DNA from: Aliiglaciecola lipolytica | Lineage (GTDB): Bacteria > Pseudomonadota > Gammaproteobacteria > Enterobacterales > Alteromonadaceae | NCBI RefSeq assembly: GCF_018860635.1 | Contig: NZ_JAHKPT010000021.1 | Location: 528,674-592,673 of the forward strand | Length of the DNA: 64,000 bases | Direction of reading: 5' to 3' | Shown: one piece after another, positions 29,253 to 37,053 of the stretch | Layout of the letters: each line of letters begins with the position of its first letter | How positions within the stretch are numbered: position 1 is the first letter of the stretch | Translations under genes and position numbers: made by a program | Notes under the pieces: model-generated | Told to the model about the DNA's origin: nothing | The model's input: the letters and a program-made list of their open reading frames with translations, nothing else | Database searches by the model: none

Positions 29253-30494
29253 CTAGTTATTTAAAAAAGATTGGATTAGCGCGGCGTGATTAGTAATACC
29301 TGTGACACCTTCTAAGTGCCCTAAGGTTCCCGGCAAAATCGATAACTGACTGTCTTTACCATTATCCAATAGCATTTGATGTGTAGCCTGCAAATTATAT
29401 GGCATCAATAAAAGATCTGTGGCTGCCGGTAAAAATAAGGTTTTTGCCTTAACTTTTTTTAGCGCATTCTTTAAATCACCTTGGTGGCCAGCAATGTACA
29501 ACTGACAGGCTCGAACTAAATACAATAGGTGGTTTGCATCCATCGCCTCCGCCCGTGCCTCAGCCCTTGCTCGCAACCAATTAACGATGCTTGGTGATTG
29601 TCGAATATCTTCAAGTGGCGCTACTTCGGATGGGGAAAAATCAATAGATTGTCCAACTTGATTAAAAAAATCAGGGTAGAGTGCATCTTGGGTTATTAGC
29701 ATTAAAGAGGCCACTAATCCGTCTGTTGGCGGCAGGCCAGAATAATAATTTCCCTGCTGCCAGTTTTTATCCAATTTGATGGGTGTCGACCAATGTTCGA
29801 GTTTAGCCGATGTCCATGCGTCTGCTTCACCTGCACCGATAACCGATATCATTCGTTCTACCCAGTCAGGATAAGCAACTGCCCAATCCAGAGCTTGCAT
29901 TGAGCCCATAGAGGGACCTACTACGGCATATAATTTTGAAATTCCCAACGACGTTAGCAATTGTTTCTGGACGTTTACAAAATCACGAATGGTTACTACC
30001 GGGAAATCAAGACCGTATGGCTGACCTGTTTTTGGATTCATTGAGGCCGGGCCGGTTGTGATCACATTGGGATCATGGGCACCTAAATTGGCTAGGCTAT
30101 CTACACTTACAACATAAAAACGATTGGTATCAATGGCTTTACCTGGGCCAATGATGGCGTCCCAATATCCCGCTGCGCTATCACTGTGTTGATACTTTCC
30201 GGCAGCATGGGAGTTGCCGGTAAAATAGTGAGTTATTAATATTACGTTGTCTTTGTTGGCGTTCAGGCGGCCATAACTTTCCCAACCTACAGTGACCGTT
30301 TCAATACTTTTTTCGCCAAATGTCTGGAAGTTTTTAGTCGTAAATGACTTTTTTTGAACCAAAGGTAAAGGTTCAACCTCAGCAGAACTGACCACATTGG
30401 CTGCGCTACTTTGGGTATTCGCACAAGCCGATTGCATGCTTAAACATAACAGCAAAAAACAGCCTTTTAGCCAGATGGTAGGATGTAATCTCAA
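29253..30494 (-). CDS. MetX-like alpha/beta hydrolase, exported
   Basis: 413 aa from TTG 30494. An AGGAG site lies seven bases before this TTG; GTG 30515 and ATG 30509 in the same frame are alternatives with poor ribosome sites. The N-terminus is a signal sequence ending in CLSMQSACANT, which is either a type I site or an atypical lipobox. The body matches the homoserine O-acetyltransferase fold: SVDSLANLGAHDPN and nucleophile elbow GPSMGSMQALDW (Ser195 from the TTG). Export makes a methionine-biosynthesis role unlikely. In this setting it may hydrolyse 3-hydroxybutyrate oligomers, which is inference. Confidence 0.85.
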   Translation of the reverse strand: MRLHPTIWLKGCFLLLCLSMQSACANTQSSAANVVSSAEVEPLPLVQKKSFTTKNFQTFGEKSIETVTVGWESYGRLNANKDNVILITHYFTGNSHAAGKYQHSDSAAGYWDAIIGPGKAIDTNRFYVVSVDSLANLGAHDPNVITTGPASMNPKTGQPYGLDFPVVTIRDFVNVQKQLLTSLGISKLYAVVGPSMGSMQALDWAVAYPDWVERMISVIGAGEADAWTSAKLEHWSTPIKLDKNWQQGNYYSGLPPTDGLVASLMLITQDALYPDFFNQVGQSIDFSPSEVAPLEDIRQSPSIVNWLRARAEARAEAMDANHLLYLVRACQLYIAGHQGDLKNALKKVKAKTLFLPAATDLLLMPYNLQATHQMLLDNGKDSQLSILPGTLGHLEGVTGITNHAALIQSFLNN

Positions 30495-30523
30495 CTCTAT
30501 TCTCCTCATATCCACTTACAAAT

Positions 30524-31819
30524 TTAAAAGAAAGTAAACAGTGCGATGGCTAAACTTAATCCAATCAGTGGAATAACCACCGTCAATGCACCTACTGCCC
30601 AATAAGCACGTTGATGTGTTTCATGACAAATGCCTCGAATGGTTGTTACAACATAACCGTTATGGGGCAGTGAATCCAACGCACCAGAAGAGATTGAAAC
30701 GATTCTATGTAACTGCTCAGGATCGACACCTTGATCCATGTAGTGTGGCCCAACTAAAGGTAACGCTATTGCTTGTCCTCCTGAAGCCGAACCGGTTAAG
30801 CCTGCGATAACACTAACCGCAATCGCTGCGCCTATTAATTCGTTTCCTGGAATTTGAGTCATGACTTCCACTGCTGTTTGAAACGCTTGTGTGGATTTAG
30901 CAATAGTGCCGAAACCAACCACTGCTGCGGTGTTACCAATGGCGATAAGCGCACCTGTTGTACCCACGCCAACTGCTGCGGTTAGGTTATGGAAGTATTT
31001 GAAATTGATTATCATCAAGGTTAATACTCCGCCACCTAACGCAACGATCAGCGCCATTTGTTGTAACGATTCATGGAAGGTATAGGATAAAACCAGTACC
31101 ACCAACAAGGGGATTAAACCTGTGACCCAATGAGGGTAATCTCGTTCTGAAATTTTAGGGTCGTGATCTTTGCTTTCAAATCGTTCACCGGCGGCTAACG
31201 CTTTGTTCATCATTCTTCTGATCCACCAGAATCCCAATGTCGCCATGAAAATTGCCACCACTAAACTGACTTCCCATGCAGCAAAAGGGGATGTACCTAA
31301 ATATTTTATCGGGATCCAATTTTGTATTTCGGGTGAGCCTGCTGATGTCATAGTGAACGTAACAGAGCCAAAAGCCAGTGCCGCAGGAATGAATCGTCTT
31401 GGTAAGTTGGCGTCTTTAAACAGACTCAAAGCCATGGGGTAAACAGAGAATGCCACGACAAAAACGCTCACCCCACCATAGGTTAGGATTGCACAGGCAA
31501 TGACCACTGCGGCTACCGCATGTTGTTTACCCAAGCGCCCAATAATTGCCTTTGCCACAGCATCAGCTGCGCCAGTATCTTCCATGAATTTACCGAACAG
31601 GCTTCCCAATAAGAACATGAAGAACCAGTTTGCTACGAATCCAGAAAAACCCGACATATAGGTTTCTACAAAATTGGTATCGCCGATAAAGACAGGTAAA
31701 CCACTCGTTAACGCAACAATTAGAGCACATAGAGGGGCTGCAATAAAAAGATTCATGCCTCTGATAGTCAAGACTATGAGCAAAAATAAGCCGCCGATTA
31801 AGCCAATTAGACTCAGCAT
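30524..31819 (-). CDS. GntP-family permease
   Basis: 431 aa, about 12-14 hydrophobic segments. GntP family features include the N-terminal GLIGGLFLLIVL, LLGSLFGKFMEDTGAADAVA, and GLTGSASGGQAIALP. The family imports gluconate and other small hydroxy- or carboxylic acids with protons. As the first gene of the unit with MetX-like hydrolase, PHB depolymerase and 3HB dehydrogenase, it is a candidate 3-hydroxybutyrate importer. The start has an AAGGGA site. Confidence 0.92.
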   Translation of the reverse strand: MLSLIGLIGGLFLLIVLTIRGMNLFIAAPLCALIVALTSGLPVFIGDTNFVETYMSGFSGFVANWFFMFLLGSLFGKFMEDTGAADAVAKAIIGRLGKQHAVAAVVIACAILTYGGVSVFVVAFSVYPMALSLFKDANLPRRFIPAALAFGSVTFTMTSAGSPEIQNWIPIKYLGTSPFAAWEVSLVVAIFMATLGFWWIRRMMNKALAAGERFESKDHDPKISERDYPHWVTGLIPLLVVLVLSYTFHESLQQMALIVALGGGVLTLMIINFKYFHNLTAAVGVGTTGALIAIGNTAAVVGFGTIAKSTQAFQTAVEVMTQIPGNELIGAAIAVSVIAGLTGSASGGQAIALPLVGPHYMDQGVDPEQLHRIVSISSGALDSLPHNGYVVTTIRGICHETHQRAYWAVGALTVVIPLIGLSLAIALFTFF

Positions 31820-32066
31820 TTTTATTCCCTTTTTTTTAATGATACAAAAATCTGTGACCGCAGAGAGTCATATCATTTCGCTCTTTCGTGTATCTAAATA
31901 CAGTTTTGAGCGCGGTATATAGTGTTAATCTTTTTTACCTTTTGGGACATAGTACTATGGTACTAAGGTAAAATATTTTGAAGTAGATTAGAGTAATCAC
32001 ACTGTCACTGTGACCGCAGCGAATCGAATAATTGTATAAAAAGAAACTGTGTAAGAAGGACACTCT
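31820..32066. promoter_or_regulatory. Divergent control region gntP-type operon / TonB receptor
   Basis: 247 bp without coding. A perfect 12-bp direct repeat, CTGTGACCGCAG, occurs at 31852-31863 near the permease and at 32008-32019 near the receptor. Between them are a 9-bp inverted repeat TTTTACCTT/AAGGTAAAA (31933-31941 and 31965-31973) and an overlapping palindrome TAGTAC-TATG-GTACTA (31950-31965). The second direct repeat is also part of GTCACTGTGAC. This arrangement suggests one shared regulator for both transcription units. The regulator was not identified. Confidence 0.6.
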
Positions 32067-34331
32067 ATGAAACACACACACACACAATCTATCGTTCAAA
32101 AGGGAAAGTTTTTAAAACTTTCGACACTCGCATCAGCTGTTGCTTTATCTTGTCTTTCAGGGCAAGTAGCGGCACAAGAAGAATCTAAAGGTGGTTTAGA
32201 AAGAATAGAAGTTACTGCTCGTAAAACGGTTGAAAGTCTACAAGAAGTCCCTGTTTCTGTTACCTCATTAGGTGCCACAGAATTAATGGAAAAAGGGATG
32301 TCAGTGATGACTGAGATCCAACAGCAATCACCCAATACAACTTTACAAGTGAGTCGCGGAACGAACTCTACATTAACTGCATTTATTCGTGGTGTGGGGC
32401 AACAAGATCCTGTTTGGGGTTTTGAACCAGGTGTTGGTGTTTACGTAGATGATGTCTACATTTCTAGACCCCAAGGCGCAGTTTTAGACTTGTTCGATTT
32501 GGAACGAGTGGAAGTTCTTCGTGGGCCTCAAGGTACTTTATACGGAAAAAATACAATTGGTGGCGCGATTAAATACGTTACCAAGAAAATGACCGGTGAT
32601 ACTGAACTGTCCGTGAATGCGACAGTGGGAAGTTACTCACAAAAAGACTTAAAAGTAATGGGGCAAATCCCTATCACTGACAACTTATTCTTTGGTTTTG
32701 CGGTTGCAACGTTAAATCGTGATGGTTTTGGTGAATTTCTTGTTGCGCCAGAAGGTCAAGATACTGAAAACTATAATAAAGATGTTCAGGCTGCACGTTT
32801 TACCTTGGAGTACCAAGCAAACGAGGACGTATTTGTTCGCTTTAACTATGACAAGACCAAAGACGAGTCAAATGCCAAAGGTGGTTACAGATTGTCAGAT
32901 AGTATCCTAACGGATGCTCCGCAACCTGATAGTGTTTACGATTCATATTCAAGTTTGCCTACCTGGAACAAAGTTGAAACCGAAGGCATGAGCTTAACGG
33001 TTGAGTGGGACATCAACGATAGTTGGGCATTTAAATCGGTTACTGCTAGTCGTGAAGGTGACTCGCCAACCAATATCGATTTTGACAGCACGCCGCTAGG
33101 TATTTTTGATACGCCAGCAACTTATACCGATGAACAGATCTCCCAAGAATTCCAACTTAACTATGTTGGTGATGACATTACCTTCGTATCTGGCGCTTAT
33201 TATTATGATGCAGAAGCTTGTGGAATATACGATGCTTACTTAATGGCATTTGGAATTTCAATCGAGCAAAGTGGTTGTACAGATACCAAAAGCTTAGCTT
33301 TGTACGGACAAATGTCTTACGACATAACCGATAAACTATCTACCACAGTAGGGCTTCGTTACACCAAAGACGAAAAACACGGTGTAGTGGAAGCGGGCAC
33401 AAGACTGGGCCAAGCTTATCCAAACTCTGATTGGGTTGATGGCTATGTCAGACCTGATTATGCGCCGAATGTGGTGATTGATGATACTGAAACTTGGTCT
33501 CGTTTAACCCCCAGACTTGGTTTGGAATATGCCTTGACTGACTCAACCATGTTCTTTGGAAGTTACTCACAAGGTTTCAAATCTGGAATGTACAACCCTC
33601 GCGCGACTTTCTTCCAACCAGCAGCTGCGCCTGAGATAGTCGATTCTTATGAAATCGGTATGAAAAGTGACGTAACCGATTCATTTAGACTTAACGCTAC
33701 TTTATTTAGATTGGATTACACCGACAGACAGTATGTTGTAAATGTACCTTCGGACGATTTAGCGGAGCCTACACAACGAATCGCTAACGTAGGGGAGTCT
33801 GATGCGAATGGTCTTGAAATTGAACTTACTTATATTGTCACCGAAGGGCTAACCTTCACCAGTGCATTAGGTACAATTGATGCAGAATTCACCGAAGTAT
33901 TCTCGGTAGATGCAGCGGGTAACCCCATTGATTTATCTGATAATTTTGTGATTTCAAATACTCCTGACTTTACCTTTAATGCGGGTGTGAAATACGAGTT
34001 TACCACTGATATGGGCGACTTCGTTTTCAATGGTAACTATTACTATCGCGATGATTACGAATTATTCGAATCACCTGATGAATTGTTACGTCAAGAAGGC
34101 TATGGATTAGTTAACTTAAGCTTAAATTGGTATAGCGATGATGGTCAATGGACTGCTGGATTGCATGCCAAGAACCTGACTGACGAAGAATATCGAGTGG
34201 GTGGTTACAACTTTACCGGTGGCCGAACTGCCGATGGTGAATTATTACCTGGCTTAGGTGGTGATACAACGTTGATCGGTTATTACGGCGATCCCCGTAC
34301 TGTTCACCTAACAGTAGGTTACACTTTCTAA
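32067..34331 (+). CDS. TonB-dependent outer-membrane receptor
   Basis: 754 aa. Signal peptide (cleavage near 36, GQVAA), TonB-box-like LERIEVTARK (about 44-53), plug domain with VTSLGATELMEKG, RGVGQQDPVWGFEPGVGVYVDDVYISRPQ and LRGPQGTLYGKNTIGGAI, then a beta-barrel ending in LTVGYTF with the terminal Phe used for BAM insertion. It takes up a substrate with energy from TonB-ExbB-ExbD. Its position divergent from the PHB genes suggests import of 3HB oligomers, but siderophores or other ligands cannot be excluded. Codons 2-6 include an (AC)7 tract. Confidence 0.95.
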   Translation: MKHTHTQSIVQKGKFLKLSTLASAVALSCLSGQVAAQEESKGGLERIEVTARKTVESLQEVPVSVTSLGATELMEKGMSVMTEIQQQSPNTTLQVSRGTNSTLTAFIRGVGQQDPVWGFEPGVGVYVDDVYISRPQGAVLDLFDLERVEVLRGPQGTLYGKNTIGGAIKYVTKKMTGDTELSVNATVGSYSQKDLKVMGQIPITDNLFFGFAVATLNRDGFGEFLVAPEGQDTENYNKDVQAARFTLEYQANEDVFVRFNYDKTKDESNAKGGYRLSDSILTDAPQPDSVYDSYSSLPTWNKVETEGMSLTVEWDINDSWAFKSVTASREGDSPTNIDFDSTPLGIFDTPATYTDEQISQEFQLNYVGDDITFVSGAYYYDAEACGIYDAYLMAFGISIEQSGCTDTKSLALYGQMSYDITDKLSTTVGLRYTKDEKHGVVEAGTRLGQAYPNSDWVDGYVRPDYAPNVVIDDTETWSRLTPRLGLEYALTDSTMFFGSYSQGFKSGMYNPRATFFQPAAAPEIVDSYEIGMKSDVTDSFRLNATLFRLDYTDRQYVVNVPSDDLAEPTQRIANVGESDANGLEIELTYIVTEGLTFTSALGTIDAEFTEVFSVDAAGNPIDLSDNFVISNTPDFTFNAGVKYEFTTDMGDFVFNGNYYYRDDYELFESPDELLRQEGYGLVNLSLNWYSDDGQWTAGLHAKNLTDEEYRVGGYNFTGGRTADGELLPGLGGDTTLIGYYGDPRTVHLTVGYTF

Positions 34332-34354
34332 CGGCACTTTGTGTTGTTCCCAAG

Positions 34355-34378
34355 GGGCGACTTGGTCGCCCTTTTTTT
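34355..34378 (+). terminator. Intrinsic terminator of the TonB receptor gene
   Basis: Hairpin GGGCGAC-TTG-GTCGCCC followed by seven T, starting 24 bp after the stop codon. Confidence 0.92.
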
Positions 34379-34460
34379 GTTTTTATTATTAATATAACTT
34401 GAGCTTGGCAGTAACCTTTCATATGCTGCCAGTCATAGTAGTCTTGTAAAATCATTCATT

Positions 34461-35102
34461 ATGTCAGTTAAAGCGCTTATCGCCGATGATCATCCGTTAT
34501 TTCGCATTGCCCTTAAGCAGGCTGTGAGTGCACTATTGGATGACGACATCACTGAAACCTCAACCTTGCAAGAAACCTTGTCGGCATTAAATCATGATCC
34601 CCAAATTGAATTGGTATTTTTGGATTTGAATATGCCTGGCAATGACGGTTTATTTGGATTGAGCCAAATCCGCTTGTTGCATCCTGATGTGTTAGTGGTG
34701 ATTGTTTCAGGTGAGGAAAAACCACTTATTATCCAAAAAGCGATTAATTTGGGAGCCAGTGGGTTTATTCCAAAATCCAGTTCATTGTCTGAAATTGCAA
34801 ATGCCATCGAACAAGTATTGGATGGCCTGCAATGGTTGCCAGAACATCTGATTGCTCAGGTTGAAGCAAAGTTACCCGCCGAAGAGTCTGAATTTGCGAA
34901 AAATTTAGAACAATTAACACCACAACAATTTGTGGTACTTAAAATGATGGCTGATGGCCTGTTAAATAAACAGATAGCTTATGAACTAGGCATTAAAGAA
35001 ACCACCATAAAACAGCATGGTTCAGCCATTCTTAAAAAGCTAAAGCTAAATAATCGAACTCAAGCAGGGGTGTTATTTAAACAGCTTATGAATCAAGTGT
35101 GA
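34461..35102 (+). CDS. LuxR/NarL-type response regulator (CrbR-like)
   Basis: 213 aa. Receiver domain with acidic pair DD (9-10), phospho-acceptor Asp55 in VFLDLNMPG, and Lys in IPKSSS; then a LuxR-type helix-turn-helix (about 150-205: LTPQQFVVLKMMADGLLNKQIA...ETTIKQH). No cognate kinase is adjacent; the nearest candidate is the symporter-type hybrid kinase at 37054-40416. That pairing recalls CrbS/CrbR, which controls acetyl-CoA synthetase in Vibrio. The gene follows the TonB receptor terminator, so it has its own promoter. Confidence 0.9.
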   Translation: MSVKALIADDHPLFRIALKQAVSALLDDDITETSTLQETLSALNHDPQIELVFLDLNMPGNDGLFGLSQIRLLHPDVLVVIVSGEEKPLIIQKAINLGASGFIPKSSSLSEIANAIEQVLDGLQWLPEHLIAQVEAKLPAEESEFAKNLEQLTPQQFVVLKMMADGLLNKQIAYELGIKETTIKQHGSAILKKLKLNNRTQAGVLFKQLMNQV

Positions 35103-35173
35103 TATTTTCTTTGATTGCCGAAGATTAACTGGCTGTTGAGCATTATTTTAAACGGTGAACCTAAACAATCAAT

Positions 35174-35533
35174 ATGAATTACGACGAGTTTAATCATTTT
35201 TGTGGCGCACTCAAAGCAACGACCTATGTTATGCAATGGGGCAATTCACATGTGTGGAAAGTTGGCGGAAAAGTATTTGCTATTGGTGGCTGGAGTAAAG
35301 ATAAAAAACCTGCGTTTACTTTCAAAACTTCTGAACAAAACTATTATTTTTTGTGCGAACGGCAAGGATACATTCCAGCCCCTTATTTCGCCAATCGAGG
35401 TATGAAGTGGATTCAACAAATTGAATCCGACTCACACAGTAACGAAGAGTTAGAATATTACCTAATTGAATCTTATCGCTTAGTCTCGAAAGGGTTAAGC
35501 AAAACAAAACAACAAGAGCTTGGTTTACATTAG
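35174..35533 (+). CDS. MmcQ/YjbR family protein
   Basis: 119 aa. The pattern VMQWGNSHVWKVGGKVFAIGG and the C-terminal YRLVSKGLSKTKQ match the YjbR/MmcQ family (a CyaY-like fold, sometimes called DNA-binding). No firm biological role is known for the family. It begins 71 bp after the response regulator stop. Confidence 0.9.
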   Translation: MNYDEFNHFCGALKATTYVMQWGNSHVWKVGGKVFAIGGWSKDKKPAFTFKTSEQNYYFLCERQGYIPAPYFANRGMKWIQQIESDSHSNEELEYYLIESYRLVSKGLSKTKQQELGLH

Positions 35534-36159
35534 CAGATAATCAACTGATCCATTTGCTAATACTCACTAGCCGCGGTCAACCAAATGGGTGTGTGATCGG
35601 GGCAAGAATATCTTCTTGAAATAAGTTATTTGTAGTAGCTAAGACTCGATCTGGTATTTATGGTCAAATGCTTTGACCTAATCTGATAGTTAGAAATGAG
35701 CCATAACCGGCCGTTAAACTATACTCAATACATGCCAAAAATCATGATGTCAAAACGAACATTAGAAAATCACATCCGTCGAATAACGTTGCTTTGTAAG
35801 CAAAAAAAGTATCAAGCTAATTGGAAGATGCTTCTTGATGATTATTGACAACATTGGGTTATATCGTTTGGTTACTATAAATTAAGACATATCGTCTTCG
35901 CCAATTAATTTTGATACTAAGTCAGTAGCATTAAGATTTTTTTCTTAAATCGAGGTGATGCTAAACCAATCAGTCATAATGCAAATTAACACTTCTGCAG
36001 GGATTGTGGGAAATATCTGACGCAGGAGTGTCAAGACTTTCTACAAAAATCATTGAGATAAAGAGAGTTTTTTGTAAGTTATTGATATTTATTGGATAAA
36101 TATCTTAGCATTGGTTTTGCTAGCTCAAAGGGAAATGACGCAATTATAAGAGACAGAGA
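35534..36159. other. 626-bp non-coding or decayed region
   Basis: No intact gene. Contents: a perfect inverted repeat GGTCAAA-TGC-TTTGACC (35662-35678); a 38-codon open frame at 35732-35848 (MPKIMMSKRTLENHIRR...) without a recognisable match; and at 35942-36061 a frame with one internal stop that ends HFCRDCGKYLTQECQDF, which resembles a transposase zinc-finger remnant. The region looks like a scar of past mobile-element activity. Confidence 0.45.
35942..36061 (+). pseudogene. Possible transposase remnant (zinc-finger part)
   Basis: The frame reads ...NRGDAKPISHNAN, a TAA stop at 35987-35989, then HFCRDCGKYLTQECQDF and ends at 36061. The CxxCGK pattern preceded by an aromatic resembles the zinc-finger start of several transposases, and a CAA to TAA change would explain the stop. 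It is short and no catalytic region remains, so this is a weak call. Confidence 0.25.
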
Positions 36160-36804
36160 ATGAAATCGAAATACACTCCAATGTTATTACTGCTTAGCTT
36201 TTTTATTGCTGGCGCCTCTCAAGCTACGCTTATTACTGTAGATCCGGGAAATGGCACTACAACGGCGTTCACTCAAACTGGAGTTAACAGTTCGGCAGGT
36301 CCAGTGGTTGTCGATGGGATCAGTATCTCAGGTGATCCTCAGTTCTATTACGGTGACGCACCTTACGGTCTTGCAACTAATGGGAGTTGGAATTCTTCTT
36401 GGGTTGCAACCAATAGCCCAAGCAGCACGATTACCTTTGATCTTGGTGGATTGTTCGGATTCGTCGGTGGATTCATGAATTATGCTGTACTTGATTCTGG
36501 GTTGCCGTATGGAAATAATCCTATCATTGAAGCGCTTGGGTTTGATATGGCTGTGCTTGAAACTTATGATTTACACACGCTAGCTGCGATATCGACGCCC
36601 GGTGCGACAAATGGTGGCGCTTTCCGTGGCATACAACGGGCAGAGGCAGATATTAGCTTTTTCCGTATCAGTGGCGGTTACATTTTGACACGTGACTTGA
36701 CAATTGGAAGTTCGCCGGCGCAACCAGTGCCAGTCCCTGCTACACTCGCTCTCTTCGGGCTTGGCCTTCTGGGGCTTGGCTGCTCACGCCGCAAAAAGGC
36801 GTAA
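36160..36804 (+). CDS. PEP-CTERM sorting-domain protein
   Basis: 214 aa. N-terminal signal peptide (cleavage after ASQA, about residue 22), a beta-rich low-charge middle with no known domain, and a C-terminal tripartite sorting signal: VPVPAT (motif, about 190-195), a hydrophobic stretch LALFGLGLLGLG, and basic RRKKA. Such proteins are processed by an exosortase and often belong to exopolysaccharide or biofilm systems. No exosortase gene is in the window. The gene has its own terminator and lies next to a decayed region, so horizontal gain is possible. Confidence 0.88.
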   Translation: MKSKYTPMLLLLSFFIAGASQATLITVDPGNGTTTAFTQTGVNSSAGPVVVDGISISGDPQFYYGDAPYGLATNGSWNSSWVATNSPSSTITFDLGGLFGFVGGFMNYAVLDSGLPYGNNPIIEALGFDMAVLETYDLHTLAAISTPGATNGGAFRGIQRAEADISFFRISGGYILTRDLTIGSSPAQPVPVPATLALFGLGLLGLGCSRRKKA

Positions 36805-36824
36805 ACAGAACTCTTCATCCACTG

Positions 36825-36845
36825 GCCCACTTAGGTGGGCTTTTT
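36825..36845 (+). terminator. Intrinsic terminator of the PEP-CTERM gene
   Basis: Hairpin GCCCAC-TTAG-GTGGGC followed by five T, 20 bp after the stop codon. Confidence 0.9.
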
Positions 36846-36930
36846 ATTGCCTGAGATTTGATACAGTCTGAGTCCGTAGTTGGCTAGCATTTGCCGTAAG
36901 GCGAAACTAACACAGTATATCGTATCAGCA

Positions 36931-36998
36931 GACATTGTTAATTAGTCCTTTCAATGTCCGCTTTTCGCTGCGACTGTCAGTTTAAGTTAGGACTAATT
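36931..36998. repeat. Overlapping inverted repeats between convergent genes
   Basis: AATTAGTCCT (36940-36949) is repeated in inverse as AGGACTAATT (36989-36998). A second pair, GACATTG (36931-36937) and CAATGTC (36952-36958), surrounds the first arm. The block lies between the PEP-CTERM gene and the end of the hybrid kinase gene. It is not followed by a T run, so it is not a simple terminator. Confidence 0.55.
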
Positions 36999-37053
36999 CA
37001 AGTTATTTTGTTAACGCCAAGCGACTTTTTCGTATCTTAATTACCACGCGATT

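Noticed and set aside
35662-35678. Inverted repeat GGTCAAA-TGC-TTTGACC as a terminator
   Set aside because: No T run follows on either strand.
35732-35848. 38-codon frame MPKIMMSKRTLENHIRR
   Set aside because: No ribosome site and no recognisable family; it may be part of the decayed region, so it is not called a gene.
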